The notes under the pieces are model-generated. The model did not search any database, was not told where the DNA came from, and saw only the letters and a program-made list of their open reading frames with translations. A DNA stretch of 43,390 nucleotides from Deltaproteobacteria bacterium (GTDB lineage Bacteria > Desulfobacterota > Syntrophobacteria > BM002). Where the stretch lies: positions 1,583,638 to 1,627,027 of the forward strand of contig CP070735.1 of the NCBI GenBank assembly GCA_020347625.1, given 5' to 3'. Position numbers and translations under genes: made by a program. Of this stretch, positions 6,392 to 16,602 are shown piece by piece (position 1 is the stretch's first letter; every line of letters begins with the position of its first letter).

Positions 6392-8476
6392 TTACTCTTC
6401 CTTTTCTTTTTGGGCTTCGGCGATCAGTTTTTCTTGCAGGTGGGCTGGCACTTCCTCATAATGGGAGTGTTTCATGGTAAACATACCGCGGCCGCCGGTT
6501 ATGGAGCGCAGATCCGGTGCATACTTGAGTACTTCGGCCATGGGAACATGCGCGCGCACTATTTGATTCCTGCCCTTGGAGTCCATTCCCAATACCCTGC
6601 CCCGCCTGGAATTTAAATCACCGATGACATCCCCCATATTTTCATCGGGGACGGTCACCTCCACTTCCATAATAGGCTCGAGGAGTGTAGCCTGTGCTTC
6701 GGCAACTCCTTTCTTGAAACACATGGATGCGGCGATCTTGAAGGCCATTTCCGAGGAGTCTACCTCGTGTGATTTACCGTCATAGAAACGCACCCTGAAA
6801 TCCACTACTGGATAGCCGGCGAGGACTCCCAACTGCATGGCCTCGGTGATCCCCTTTTCCACGGCCGGCACAAAGCCTCTGGGGACGTTCATCCCCACCA
6901 GTGCTTCTTCGAATTCAAAACCCGTGCCACGATCCAACGGACTGAGATCAAAATGCACTTCGGCAAACTGGCCGCGTCCGCCTGTTTGCTTCTTGTGCCG
7001 GTATATAACGCCCTTGACCGGTTTTTTGATCGTCTCCTGGTAGGGGACCTTGGGTGGAGACAGGTTCACCTCCACACCGAACTTCCGCTTCAGTTTCCCC
7101 ATGGAAGCCTCAATGTGGATTTCGCCCATCCCCGACAGGATGGTTTCTCTGGTTTGTTCTTCGCGATGAACCCTGAGCGTCGTATCCTCCTCCATGAGTC
7201 GGGCCAGAGAACTGAAAATCTTCTCTTCATCTCCCTTACTCTTGGGTTGCACCGACATGGAGACGATGGGTTCCATGGTTTCGGGAACAGGGTAAGCAAT
7301 GGGTTTATTCTGGTCGCAAAGCGAGTCACCGGTGAGCGTCTCTTTCAACTTGGCCACCGCAACAATCTCCCCAGGACCAGCATTCTTGATCGATTTTTGG
7401 TTCTTTCCCTGCATGAGCAAGAGGGAGCCGTAGCGCTCCTTTTCCTGCTTACTGGCATTGTAGAAAGTGCTGTCCGCTTTCAGGGTTCCAGAAAAAATCC
7501 GAATAATACTCAGACGCCCGGCATAAGGATCACTTACGGTCTTGATGACCTGACCGCTAAAGGGTTCGTTCGGTTCTGGCTTTCGCACCTCGTCGCTGTT
7601 GTCTTTGGGGTTGACACCATGTTTTTCGCCTCGATCTTGGGGACTCGGCAAACAGTGGACTACAAGGTCCAGTACCATCTGAGTCCCCATGTTTTTCGTT
7701 GCGGAAACACAGGTGATGGGGACTACATCGCCTGTTATGCACCCTTGGCGCAGTCCGTTCAAAAGCTCCTCCGCAGTGAGGTCCTCGCCTTCCAGGTACT
7801 TTTCCAGCAGATCATCATCAGACTCAGCGATGCGTTCAATGAGTTGCTCCCTCTGATTCTCCACCAGATCGGCCAGATGATCCGGGATATCAATCTTTTT
7901 TGTTTTGCCGCTTCCGTCCTGCTGGAATTCATAGGCTTTCCCATCGAGGAGGTCAACAACACCGGTAAAGGTCTCGGCAGCGCCGATGGGGAGGTGTACC
8001 GGGGTGGCCTTGTCACCAAAAATTTCTTTGATCTCTCTGACAACCTTGAGAAAATCAGCTCGTTCCCTGTCCATTTTATTGATGGATATCAAGCGCGGTA
8101 GATTCAGCTCGTCCGCAAATTCCCAAACCTTTTCAGTCTGTACTTTTACCCCGTCGATTGCGTCGATCACTACCAGAGCCCCATCAGCCCCGTGAAGGCA
8201 GGTCTGGGTGTCGGCCAAGAAGTTAAAATCACCCGGTGTGTCAATAATGGTGATAGGCGAATTCTTCCAGACGAAACTGCAAAAAGAAGAGCTTAAGGTA
8301 ATTTGCCTGGCAATCTCTTCCGGTTCGTAATCCAGTATGGAAGTGCCGTCGTCTACCTTACCCAGCCTGGTGGTGTTACCGGTAGTGAAGAGCATGGCTT
8401 CGGCCAGGCTGGTTTTGCCTGCACCCCCATGGGAAATAATCCCCACTGTTCTGAGATCTGCTATCGATTTGCTCAT
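6392..8476 (-). CDS. Elongation factor G-like GTPase (EF-G paralogue subfamily)
   Basis: The 694-residue protein has all EF-G domains in order: a GTPase domain (1-270), a beta-barrel domain II with the PYAGRLS region, domain III around EEDTTLRV, domain IV with GGRGQFAEVHFD, and domain V with the GDVIGDLNSRRGRV motif. GTPase motifs are G1 SHGGAGKTS (EF-G proper has GHIDAGKTT), G3 DTPGDFNF and G4 NKMD. The canonical switch II is DTPGH-x-DF, so the catalytic histidine is replaced by Asp; switch I reads ARQITLSSS rather than RGITI. This places it in the EF-G-like paralogue group, not in the main translocase, which usually sits beside rpsL/rpsG. AGAGGAG lies 5 bases before the ATG. Its role in translation is inferred only. 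Confidence 0.88.
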   Translation of the reverse strand: MSKSIADLRTVGIISHGGAGKTSLAEAMLFTTGNTTRLGKVDDGTSILDYEPEEIARQITLSSSFCSFVWKNSPITIIDTPGDFNFLADTQTCLHGADGALVVIDAIDGVKVQTEKVWEFADELNLPRLISINKMDRERADFLKVVREIKEIFGDKATPVHLPIGAAETFTGVVDLLDGKAYEFQQDGSGKTKKIDIPDHLADLVENQREQLIERIAESDDDLLEKYLEGEDLTAEELLNGLRQGCITGDVVPITCVSATKNMGTQMVLDLVVHCLPSPQDRGEKHGVNPKDNSDEVRKPEPNEPFSGQVIKTVSDPYAGRLSIIRIFSGTLKADSTFYNASKQEKERYGSLLLMQGKNQKSIKNAGPGEIVAVAKLKETLTGDSLCDQNKPIAYPVPETMEPIVSMSVQPKSKGDEEKIFSSLARLMEEDTTLRVHREEQTRETILSGMGEIHIEASMGKLKRKFGVEVNLSPPKVPYQETIKKPVKGVIYRHKKQTGGRGQFAEVHFDLSPLDRGTGFEFEEALVGMNVPRGFVPAVEKGITEAMQLGVLAGYPVVDFRVRFYDGKSHEVDSSEMAFKIAASMCFKKGVAEAQATLLEPIMEVEVTVPDENMGDVIGDLNSRRGRVLGMDSKGRNQIVRAHVPMAEVLKYAPDLRSITGGRGMFTMKHSHYEEVPAHLQEKLIAEAQKEKEE

Positions 8477-8803
8477 GAAAACTCCTCTCTGGTACTATTA
8501 TCTGACTATTTTGCAATGATTGTTTTTTTAGGGCAACTGGGGAGCCGTTGGGATTGGTTCCTGAAAACGGAGGGCCAGTTACTGGTTAGCGGTCTGTTTA
8601 ATTTCTCCTTTTTTTAAAAAGCCGTATTCCGTGTTTCTAAGCGGGTTCTGTTCTGCAAACCCTGGAAAACATGTAACATGTGAAATTACCTCAGTGAAGA
8701 AATTAAAGTCAAGGAAAAGTTTGGCGTCGACTTTTTCGTTGATTCTTTTTCTGGCACTGTGATAAATAACAAGTTTTCAGCTAGTTATCTGGGGAGAACA
8801 AAA
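8477..8803. other. Divergent intergenic region between the EF-G-like gene and xerC
   Basis: No gene was found. The region should carry promoters for both directions, but I could not identify convincing -35/-10 pairs. It includes two T-rich tracts (about 8523-8529 and 8612-8618) and a 13-base perfect palindrome, ACATGTAACATGT, at 8669-8681 that could be an operator. Word families are absent. Confidence 0.4.
8669..8681. promoter_or_regulatory. Palindrome ACATGTAACATGT, possible operator
   Basis: Two ACATGT palindromes flank a single A, making a 13-base symmetric site in the divergent promoter region. It is the only such compact palindrome in this gap. The regulator is unknown and function is inferred from position only. 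Confidence 0.25.
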
Positions 8804-9754
8804 GTGGAGAAGGCACTTGAGGACTTCCTTGGTTACCTCAGGGTGGAGAAGAACTATTCTCCACATACCTTGAGGAATTACCAGAGCGATGTTCGCCAGT
8901 TCATCGGCTTCATGCGCGAGAGGCGCGCAAAGACAAAGGGGTATGAGCCAACGTCTTTGCCTCCAGGGAAGGTTGACCATCTGGAGATTCGCGCATATCT
9001 CGCCTCACTCTACAAACGTAATACCAAGAGTTCGGTGGCGCGGAAGCTTTCAGCGCTTCGCTCTTTCTTTGCTTATTTGATGCGGCAGGGAGAGGTCAAA
9101 CAGAATCCAGCTGACATGGTCTCCGCACCCAAAATGGGAAAACCCTTACCGGACTTTTTGCCAGTGGACGAAACCTTTCAACTAATGCACGGCCCCGACC
9201 CAAGCACTGCTCTGGGAAGCCGGGACCGGGCCATTTTGGAAGTTCTTTACTCCTGTGGACTGAGGGTTAGCGAACTTACAGCATTGGATCAGGAAGACAT
9301 AGATTTGGATCTGGGCATTGCCCGGGTTATGGGAAAAGGAGGTAAGGAGCGAATCGTTCCAATGGGCAGCAAAGCGAGGGAAGCACTCGACAATTATCTG
9401 CAGCGACGGGGAGAGTTGTTGGTCGGCAGACCGGAAGAAAGAGCGGTTTTTTTGAACAACCGAGGCGGCCGGCTCAGTGCCAGGAGCGTTGGACGTCAGC
9501 TCAAAAAGCTGCTGCAGCGGTGCAAACTTGGCCGGCCGTTGAGCCCTCACGGCCTCCGCCACAGCTTCGCCACCCACATGCTTGATGCGGGCGCTGATTT
9601 AAGGGCCGTTCAGGAGATACTGGGTCATGCCAGCCTCTCCACCACCCAGCGTTACATTCATCTTAGTGTGGACAAGCTTATGGCTGAGTATGACAAGGCC
9701 CATCCCCGCAGCCGAATACAGAAGAAGAGAGAGCCAGAGCAAGAGGAGGGGTAG
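8804..9754 (+). CDS. xerC: Tyrosine recombinase XerC
   Basis: I place the start at the GTG at 8804 because GGGGAG lies 7 bases upstream and the protein then begins VEKALEDFLGYLRVEKNYS, as XerC proteins do; a GTG at 8759 is possible. The 316-residue protein has the N-terminal SAM-like DNA-binding domain (1-110) and the catalytic domain with Arg in YSCGLRVSEL, Lys in GKGGKERIVP, the HGLRH box, LGHAS, and the nucleophilic Tyr in STTQRYIH. Role: with XerD, resolution of chromosome dimers at dif; no dif site was recognised here. It lies upstream of hslV/hslU, an arrangement I recall from other proteobacteria and Firmicutes (xerC/codV-hslV-hslU). A spacer of about 150 bases with inverted repeats separates it from hslV. 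Confidence 0.9.
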   Translation: MEKALEDFLGYLRVEKNYSPHTLRNYQSDVRQFIGFMRERRAKTKGYEPTSLPPGKVDHLEIRAYLASLYKRNTKSSVARKLSALRSFFAYLMRQGEVKQNPADMVSAPKMGKPLPDFLPVDETFQLMHGPDPSTALGSRDRAILEVLYSCGLRVSELTALDQEDIDLDLGIARVMGKGGKERIVPMGSKAREALDNYLQRRGELLVGRPEERAVFLNNRGGRLSARSVGRQLKKLLQRCKLGRPLSPHGLRHSFATHMLDAGADLRAVQEILGHASLSTTQRYIHLSVDKLMAEYDKAHPRSRIQKKREPEQEEG

Positions 9755-9885
9755 ATGGTCATTGGGTCATTACGCTACGCTGCCATACATAGTCATTTAT
9801 TGTAGCGAGCTAATGACGGCGGAAGCTAAATGATGCGAAACTTAATGACCCAACAGTGCCCGGTGCTTAATGCCTAATGCCTAGT
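9755..9885. repeat. Word-repeat block with 11-bp inverted repeat
   Basis: The block begins and ends with a perfect 11-base inverted repeat: TTGGGTCATTA at 9762-9772 and TAATGACCCAA at 9843-9853. Inside are degenerate copies of the AATGACGGCGAAGC family in both orientations (ATTACGCTACGCTG, then AATGACGGCGGAAGC and AATGATGCGAAAC). It ends with GGTGCTTAATGCCTAATGCCTAG of the GGCACTA family at about 9861-9884. The transcript could fold into one long imperfect hairpin between xerC and hslV. Confidence 0.75.
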
Positions 9886-9907
9886 TTGTGAGGAAATGGG
9901 AGTCGTT

Positions 9908-10462
9908 ATGAAGGGTACAACCATACTCGTTGTGCGCCAGAGGGGACAGGTCGTGGTTGCGGGCGATGGCCAGGTTACCATGGGCGATACTGTCATCAAG
10001 CGCCAGGCCCGCAAGGTTCGTCGCCTCTATCACGGCAAAGTAATTGCGGGTTTTGCCGGCACTACTGCCGACGCCTTTACTCTTTTCGAGCGGTTCGAGG
10101 CCAAATTGGAACAGTATAACGGCAACTTGCGTAGGGCGGCTGTTGAACTGGCAAAGGACTGGCGAACCGACAGGATACTTCGTCGGCTGGAGGCATTGCT
10201 GGCTGCTGTTGACCAGGAATACTCCTTGGTTATCTCCGGCACAGGAGATGTCATCGAACCGGACGACGGCCTGTTAGGCATCGGCTCCGGCGGTCCTTAC
10301 GCACTGGCTGCAGCTCGCGCCCTGGTGAAGCACACAGATCTCGATGCCCGCCAGATCGCTGCAGCCGCGATGGAGATAACCGCCGGAATTTGTGTGTACA
10401 CCAACGAACAGTTTGTTTTTGAGGAGTTGTCCGAGGACGATGAAGGGATTGATACCACCTGA
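9908..10462 (+). CDS. hslV: ATP-dependent protease subunit HslV
   Basis: The ATG at 9908 is preferred: GGGAG sits 5 bases upstream, whereas an ATG at 9896 directly abuts GAGGAA with no spacing. The 184-residue protein starts [11 protein letters not shown]. The Thr after the short propeptide would be the N-terminal nucleophile, and [11 protein letters not shown] and the GIGSGG stretch are the family's active-site and structural motifs. HslV forms the double hexameric peptidase of the HslUV (ClpQY) complex in the cytoplasm. Its 3' end overlaps the start of hslU by 23 bases, so the two are translationally coupled in one operon. Confidence 0.95.
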   Translation: MKGTTILVVRQRGQVVVAGDGQVTMGDTVIKRQARKVRRLYHGKVIAGFAGTTADAFTLFERFEAKLEQYNGNLRRAAVELAKDWRTDRILRRLEALLAAVDQEYSLVISGTGDVIEPDDGLLGIGSGGPYALAAARALVKHTDLDARQIAAAAMEITAGICVYTNEQFVFEELSEDDEGIDTT

Positions 10463-11810
10463 AACTGTCAAGGAACTGGACAAGTACATTGTTGGCCAGA
10501 ATGACGCCAAGCGTTCGGTGGCGATCGCTCTCCGGAACCGCTGGAGGCGCCAGCAGGTACCTGAGCACCTCAGGGACGAGATTGCCCCGAAAAACATTAT
10601 AATGATCGGCCCCACCGGCGTGGGAAAGACAGAAATTGCCCGTCGTCTGGCTTCCCTGGCTAACTCGCCGTTTCTGAAGATCGAAGCCTCAAAGTTTACC
10701 GAGGTGGGATACGTGGGGCGCGACGTCGAGTCCATGATTCGCGACCTGTGCGAGCTTGCGGTGAATATGGTCAGGGGCGAAGAACAGGCAATGGTAATAA
10801 CCCGAGCCAGCGAGATAGCCGAAGAGAAGATCTTGGACATTTTGCTGCCGGGGGACAGAGTTCAAGAACTCCCTGCAGAAGGAACCGGAGAGGTCGAGGT
10901 TCACTTGGAAAGGTCTGAGAAGGAGAGTAAGTCGGCAACCAGGGAGAAACTCCGCCGTCTGTTGCGAGAGGGACGACTTGACGATCGCTTTGTGGATCTG
11001 GAGGTTAGTGATCGAAGCTACCCCATGATCGAGATTTTTAGCAGTGCCGGGATGGAAGAGATGGACATCAACTTGCGGGAGATGTTGGGAGGTATGATGC
11101 CCCGGCGGACAAAACGGCGCAAGGTCAAGGTTCCGGAAGCATTGGAACTTCTCACCCAGGAAGAAGCCCAGCGCCTCATCGATATGGACAAGGTGATTAA
11201 GTTGGCCGTTGATAGGGTAGAGCATTCCGGTATTATTTTTTTGGATGAGATAGACAAGATAGCGTCTCGGGAGACCACCAAGGGACCCGATGTCTCCCGA
11301 GAAGGCGTGCAACGGGATCTTCTACCGATAGTGGAGGGCTCAACCGTGAACACCAAGTACGGAATGGTCCGCACAGATCACATCCTGTTCATAGCGTCCG
11401 GAGCCTTCCATGCCTCCAAACCCTCTGATCTGATTCCAGAGCTCCAGGGGCGCTTCCCAATCCGTGTTGAGCTGGACGCCCTGGGCAAGGAAGAGTTTGT
11501 TCGTATTCTCAAGGAACCCGAAAATGCCTTGACCGTGCAGTATGAAGCATTGATGGCCACCGAGGGCATAGACCTTGTTTTTCAGGAAGACGCCGTGGAT
11601 GAGGTGGCCCAAATCGCCCATGATGTTAATTCTCGTACCGAAAACATCGGCGCTCGACGCCTGCACACGGTGATGGAGAAACTTCTAGACGAGGTTTCTT
11701 TCAATGCTCACGGATTGGAGGGACAGCAAATAGTCATCACCAGGCAATATGTCCGGGATAAACTCCAGGATATCGTCAAGGACGAGGATCTGAGTAGGTA
11801 TATTCTATGA
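10440..11810 (+). CDS. hslU: ATP-dependent protease ATPase subunit HslU
   Basis: The ATG at 10440 lies inside the end of hslV and gives 456 residues, beginning [20 protein letters not shown] as HslU proteins do. A frame open from 10392 is only hslV overlap. Motifs: Walker [10 protein letters not shown], Walker [12 protein letters not shown], the pore GYVGRD loop, the variable I-domain (about residues 110-240), sensor region and the C-terminal tail ending DLSRYIL, which inserts into HslV. The protein unfolds substrates for HslV using ATP. It is followed by a short spacer and then argB; no terminator was seen between them. Confidence 0.96.
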   Translation: MKGLIPPETVKELDKYIVGQNDAKRSVAIALRNRWRRQQVPEHLRDEIAPKNIIMIGPTGVGKTEIARRLASLANSPFLKIEASKFTEVGYVGRDVESMIRDLCELAVNMVRGEEQAMVITRASEIAEEKILDILLPGDRVQELPAEGTGEVEVHLERSEKESKSATREKLRRLLREGRLDDRFVDLEVSDRSYPMIEIFSSAGMEEMDINLREMLGGMMPRRTKRRKVKVPEALELLTQEEAQRLIDMDKVIKLAVDRVEHSGIIFLDEIDKIASRETTKGPDVSREGVQRDLLPIVEGSTVNTKYGMVRTDHILFIASGAFHASKPSDLIPELQGRFPIRVELDALGKEEFVRILKEPENALTVQYEALMATEGIDLVFQEDAVDEVAQIAHDVNSRTENIGARRLHTVMEKLLDEVSFNAHGLEGQQIVITRQYVRDKLQDIVKDEDLSRYIL

Positions 11811-11815
11811 GGGCG

Positions 11816-11843
11816 AAAGGCGCGAGGCATAAGGCCCAAGGCC
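11816..11843. repeat. Word repeat AAGGCGCGAGGCATAAGGC
   Basis: Three degenerate copies of the AAGGC-[GA]-C family (AAAGGCGCGAGGC, ATAAGGC, CCAAGGC) occur in the hslU-argB spacer, the same family as at 36432-36470 and 43158-43192. Confidence 0.6.
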
Positions 11844-11853
11844 GATAATTTAA

Positions 11854-12774
<921 letters not shown>

Positions 12775-12977
12775 GCACTGGGCACTATGCAGCGGAGCTT
12801 TTGTCAGTTGTCCGTTGCAAAAAGGCATAGCGTATAACGAAATGCCAGCAGGCAGCGGACAGCTAGCAGCGGGCAGCAGAAAGCAAGACAACTAACCATT
12901 GGACTCTGGGTAGATCGAACGGGTGCGGAGACTAGGTAACATTCATGACTAATGACCAGTGACCAATGGCTAATGAC
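12775..12977. repeat. Word-repeat block between argB and argD (four families)
   Basis: In order: GCACTGGGCACTA (12775-12787); TTTTGTCAGTTGTCCGTTG (12799-12817), the exact inverse of a word at about 36720 and 37561; GCCAGCAGGCAGCGGACAGC plus TAGCAGCGGGCAGCAG (12844-12880); and CATGACTAATGACCAGTGACC followed by AATGGCTAATGAC (12944-12977). No gene fits in the 236-base gap. Confidence 0.8.
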
Positions 12978-13010
12978 ATTTCGCGCTAGGCGCTTTGAAC
13001 AAGGTACAGA

Positions 13011-14201
13011 ATGGAGACTCAGAAGCTGATGGAAAAGAGCCAGGAGCACATCTGTCAGACCTATAGCCGGTTTAATGTGGTTATGTCTCGCGGCAGTGGT
13101 TGTTACCTCTGGGACCAGGAGGGGCGAGAGTATCTCGATTTCGTGGCTGGAATTGCGGTCTGTAATTTAGGGCACTGTCCTTCAGAGGTCGCGCAGGTTT
13201 TGTATGAGCAGGCCCAGCAACTGGTCCATGTCTCGAACCTCTACTACACCGAGCCTCAGGTGAAATTGGCTCGGTCCCTGACCGGTGCTTGCTTTGCTGA
13301 CAAGGTATTTTTCTGCAACAGCGGTGCTGAGGCCAATGAAGCCGCTTTGAAATTGGCCCGCAAGTACTCGCGAATGCGTTATGGCCCTGGCCGCTATGGT
13401 GTCATCTCAATGAAAAATTCCTTTCATGGACGCACATTGGCCACCCTCTCGGCCACCGGGCAACAGAAGGTGCACGAGGGTTTCGAACCGTTGGTGGACG
13501 GTTTTCGCTATGTGGATTTCAACCGGTTGGAGTCGGTGGCCGATGCGATTGATCGAACCACTTGCGCAGTGCTGGTAGAGCCCATTCAGGGCGAAGGCGG
13601 GGTTATTGTACCGGATGAGGATTATCTTGCCGGGCTGAGAGAAATCTGTTCAAGGCAAGATGTTCTGCTGATTTACGACGAAATTCAAGTGGGTATGGGA
13701 CGAACCGGCAAGTTGTTTGCCCATCAGCATGAAAACGTTGCCCCGGACATAATGACTCTGGCCAAGGCCCTGGCCAATGGGATTCCAATGGGTGCCATGC
13801 TTACCACTGATGTAGTAGCGGAGGCTTTCACTCCCGGTAGTCACGCCAGCACCTTCGGTGGTACCCCTCTGGTCACGGCGGTGGCCAATGAAGTCTTCCG
13901 GCAAATAAGCCAGGACGGTTTTCTGGACAGGGTTCGCAGTATGGGAGCGTATTTCAGAGACCAGCTGCTGGCCCTCCAGGAAAAGTATTCATTTATCCGC
14001 GAGGTACGGGGTCGTGGTCTAATCCTCGGGATGGAGCTTGAGTTTCCCGGGAGTGAAGTTGTAAGTCTTTGCCAGGAGCGCGGCGCTTTAATCAATTGCA
14101 CGGCCGAAAAAGTCCTTCGTTTCTTACCACCCTTGATAGTGACTCGCAAGGAAGTGGACAGGTTGACAGAAATCCTGGAGGCGATCTTCGTTCAGATGTG
14201 A
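13011..14201 (+). CDS. argD: Acetylornithine aminotransferase (possible dual ArgD/DapC)
   Basis: The 396-residue class III aminotransferase has the early FVAGIAVCNLGHCP region, the CNSGAEANEAALKLAR phosphate-binding motif, FHGRTL, the IYDEIQVGMGRTG stretch with the PLP-ring Asp, and the Schiff-base Lys in TLAKALANGIP. It transfers an amino group from glutamate to N-acetylglutamate semialdehyde. E. coli ArgD is known also to act on succinyl-amino-ketopimelate. That second activity would matter here, because no separate DapC or DapL gene is present beside the dap genes (inference). A second ATG at 13029 is possible. About 240 bases of repeat-bearing spacer precede it. Confidence 0.93.
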   Translation: METQKLMEKSQEHICQTYSRFNVVMSRGSGCYLWDQEGREYLDFVAGIAVCNLGHCPSEVAQVLYEQAQQLVHVSNLYYTEPQVKLARSLTGACFADKVFFCNSGAEANEAALKLARKYSRMRYGPGRYGVISMKNSFHGRTLATLSATGQQKVHEGFEPLVDGFRYVDFNRLESVADAIDRTTCAVLVEPIQGEGGVIVPDEDYLAGLREICSRQDVLLIYDEIQVGMGRTGKLFAHQHENVAPDIMTLAKALANGIPMGAMLTTDVVAEAFTPGSHASTFGGTPLVTAVANEVFRQISQDGFLDRVRSMGAYFRDQLLALQEKYSFIREVRGRGLILGMELEFPGSEVVSLCQERGALINCTAEKVLRFLPPLIVTRKEVDRLTEILEAIFVQM

Positions 14202-14304
14202 GAAACCATGTTGCAGATTTTGCGATGACGGAAGCCCCGTAAATGATGCGGAGGGGATCGCTGAAGTGTTTTATTTGCCGCAGCGTTAAACAAGAGGCGC
14301 GGGA

Positions 14305-14322
14305 CAGAGCGCAAACGCTCTG
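14305..14322 (+). promoter_or_regulatory. Hairpin in the argF leader
   Basis: A perfect 7-bp stem CAGAGCG-CAAA-CGCTCTG ends 18 bases before the argF ATG, next to the probable ribosome binding site (GAGGTG, about 14324-14329). No T-run follows, so it is not a terminator; it may affect translation start or message stability. A degenerate AATGACGGCGAAGC-type word lies upstream at about 14223-14255. Confidence 0.4.
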
Positions 14323-14340
14323 CGAGGTGTTTGGAGCAGC

Positions 14341-15261
14341 ATGAAACGAGACCTTTTGACCATTCTTGATGTGAGTGTCGAAGAAATCGAGGCATTGTTG
14401 CAGCGGGCAACCCTACTGAAGGAGAGGCTGAAAAAGGGAGAACTAGACGCCAGTCTCGCTGGCAAAACCCTGGGGCTTCTCTTTGACAAGCCTTCCACCC
14501 GCACGAGAGTTTCTTTTGAGGTAGCGATGTATCAGCTCGGCGGTCACGTTCTTTTTATGAGCTCGAAAGAGACCCAGCTCTCTCGGGATGAATCTTTGCG
14601 AGATACCGCTTTGGTACTGTCCCGCTATATAGACGGCCTGGTGGTTCGCACCTATGCAGACGAGAGCCTTCGAGAGCTGGCAAGTCATGCTGAGATCCCC
14701 GTAATCAACGGGCTCACGGACCTCTACCATCCCTGCCAGGTGCTGGGTGACATTCTGACCGTGAGGGAGAAGAAGGGTGATCTTGACTCCTTGAAGGTGG
14801 CCTGGGTGGGTGATGGAAACAATGTGGCGCACTCATGGATCAACGCGGCAGTGCGATTGCCCTTCCAATTGTCACTTGCTTGTCCATCCGGTTACGAACC
14901 AAGAAAGGATATCCTACAGCGGGCCCAGGAGTCGGCCGGAGACCGAATTCACTTAAGTGCCGATCCCGCGGATGCGGTAAGTAATGCAGATGTGATCAAT
15001 ACCGACGTCTGGACGAGCATGGGACAAGAGGAAGAACGCCAGAAAAGGCTGGCGGCTTTCCGTGACTTCCAGATCAATAATGAGCTGGTGCGGAAGGCGA
15101 AATCCGATGTAATCGTTATGCATTGTCTGCCTGCACACCGGGGCGAGGAAATCACAGATGGAGTGATGGATGGACCGAACTCGGTGGTTTTTGACCAGGC
15201 CGAAAACCGGATGCACCTCCAGCGTGCTCTTTTAGATTGGCTGTTGGGAAGTCAGGGATAG
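14341..15261 (+). CDS. argF: Ornithine carbamoyltransferase
   Basis: The 306-residue protein shows the carbamoyl-phosphate motif STRTRVSFE (about residue 54), the HPCQ-type stretch YHPCQVLGD, the ornithine-side motif in WVGDGNNVAHSW, and the late HCLPAHRGEE motif diagnostic of OTCase as opposed to aspartate carbamoyltransferase. It makes citrulline from ornithine and carbamoyl phosphate in the cytoplasm. The length is normal. It lies between argD and argG on the same strand, with a spacer of about 140 bases on each side. Confidence 0.96.
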   Translation: MKRDLLTILDVSVEEIEALLQRATLLKERLKKGELDASLAGKTLGLLFDKPSTRTRVSFEVAMYQLGGHVLFMSSKETQLSRDESLRDTALVLSRYIDGLVVRTYADESLRELASHAEIPVINGLTDLYHPCQVLGDILTVREKKGDLDSLKVAWVGDGNNVAHSWINAAVRLPFQLSLACPSGYEPRKDILQRAQESAGDRIHLSADPADAVSNADVINTDVWTSMGQEEERQKRLAAFRDFQINNELVRKAKSDVIVMHCLPAHRGEEITDGVMDGPNSVVFDQAENRMHLQRALLDWLLGSQG

Positions 15262-15330
15262 AAAGTAATGTTATACGTATAGGTTATACGTTCAGTGCAG
15301 ATTAGATGTTGTTGAGGAATGAAATCAACC

Positions 15331-15372
15331 TAATAACTAATAACTAATAACTATTAACTATTAACTAATAAC
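15331..15372. repeat. Tandem TAATAAC repeat before argG
   Basis: Six near-identical 7-base units (TAATAAC, TAATAAC, TAATAAC, TATTAAC, TATTAAC, TAATAAC) run to within 22 bases of the argG start. Just upstream, GTTATACGTATAGGTTATACG (two GTTATACGT-like units, 15269-15290) is a second local duplication. This AT-rich array lies in the argG leader and could influence its expression through copy-number change (inference). Confidence 0.85.
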
Positions 15373-15393
15373 CATGTTCGAGAGGTAACAAGA

Positions 15394-16602
15394 TTGTCTA
15401 AACAAGTAAAGAAAGTGGTGCTTGCCTACTCGGGGGGGCTGGACACTTCCATCATACTCAAGTGGCTCTTGGAAGAGTATAAGTGTGAAGTTATTGCCTT
15501 CGCCGCCGACCTGGGTCAGGGGGAAGATCTGGACGCTGTCAAACAAAAGGCCATGGACACGGGCGCCAGCAAGGTCATTATCGAGGATCTGCGGGAGGAA
15601 TTTGTTCGGGATTATGTTTTTCCTGCATTCCGCGCCAATGCCATCTATGAGGGACACTACCTGCTGGGCACATCTCTTGCGCGCCCCCTCATCGCCAAAC
15701 ACCAGGTGGCTGCTGCTGCTGTCGAAGGGGCCGATGCTGTGAGTCATGGAGCCACCGGTAAGGGCAATGACCAGGTCAGATTCGAGCTCAGTTACACCGC
15801 CCTCAACCCAAATCTCAAGGTGATTGCGCCCTGGCGGGAATGGCTGTTCAAATCTCGGCAGGACCTGCTTCAGTTTGCTCAATCGCACGGAATCCCGGTG
15901 CCGGTGACACCGGAAAAGCCCTACAGCATGGATGGCAATATTCTTCATCTATCATATGAAGGGGGAATACTCGAAGATCCTTGGAGAGAACCGGATGAGG
16001 AAATGTTCATCATGACGGCTGCTCCTGAAGAGGCCCCCGATAAACCTACGTATGTGGAGATTGATTTTGAACGGGGCAATCCTGTCGCGGTAAACGGAGA
16101 GGTTCTGGGCAGTGCGGACCTCCTAGCCCGACTCAATGAGTTGGGAGGAGAGAATGGTGTCGGCAGGGTGGATCTGGTGGAGAACCGTTTCGTTGGCATC
16201 AAGTCGCGCGGAATCTATGAGACGCCAGGAGGTACCATACTCAGGATGGCGCACCAGGCGGTGGAGTCCATCACCATGGACCGTGAAGTGCTCCACTTGC
16301 GCGACAGTCTAATTCCCAAGTATGCCAGCTTGATTTACAATGGTTTCTGGTTTTCGCCGGAGATGAAAATGCTCCAGGAGACCATGGACGCTGCTCAGGA
16401 AAATGTCTGGGGCAAGGCCCGGCTCAAGCTTTACAAAGGTTCCTGTCAGGTGGTGGGCCGGAAGTCATCGCGGTCCCTCTATCAGCCCGAATATGCCACC
16501 TTTGAGGAAGACCGGGTTTTTGACCAGAGCGATGCCGACGGTTTCATCAGGCTTCTGGGGCTCCGTTTACGCCTCCAGGCACTCCAAAAGAAGGAACGGT
16601 AA
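15394..16602 (+). CDS. argG: Argininosuccinate synthase
   Basis: The start is a TTG at 15394 with GAGAGGT about 9 bases upstream; the protein begins [19 protein letters not shown] (TTG read as Met). It has 402 residues. The N-type ATP pyrophosphatase P-loop AYSGGLDTS is at the start, followed by ADLGQGED, the citrulline/aspartate-binding [15 protein letters not shown] motif near residue 115, and the [11 protein letters not shown] stretch. It joins citrulline and aspartate. Downstream is argH after an 83-base spacer holding nested inverted repeats. Confidence 0.96.
   Translation: MSKQVKKVVLAYSGGLDTSIILKWLLEEYKCEVIAFAADLGQGEDLDAVKQKAMDTGASKVIIEDLREEFVRDYVFPAFRANAIYEGHYLLGTSLARPLIAKHQVAAAAVEGADAVSHGATGKGNDQVRFELSYTALNPNLKVIAPWREWLFKSRQDLLQFAQSHGIPVPVTPEKPYSMDGNILHLSYEGGILEDPWREPDEEMFIMTAAPEEAPDKPTYVEIDFERGNPVAVNGEVLGSADLLARLNELGGENGVGRVDLVENRFVGIKSRGIYETPGGTILRMAHQAVESITMDREVLHLRDSLIPKYASLIYNGFWFSPEMKMLQETMDAAQENVWGKARLKLYKGSCQVVGRKSSRSLYQPEYATFEEDRVFDQSDADGFIRLLGLRLRLQALQKKER

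Noticed and set aside
6953..8101. A 382-codon plus-strand frame antisense to the EF-G-like gene
   Set aside because: It lies entirely within a well-conserved gene on the other strand, has no ribosome binding site, and its composition is that of a shadow frame.
9755..9885. Insertion sequence remnant suggested by the 11-bp terminal inverted repeat
   Set aside because: Only 92 bases span the arms, no transposase remnant or target duplication was seen, and the interior is the word family found elsewhere.
14305..14322. Terminator between argD and argF
   Set aside because: The hairpin is strong but is not followed by a T-run and sits just before the argF ribosome binding site.
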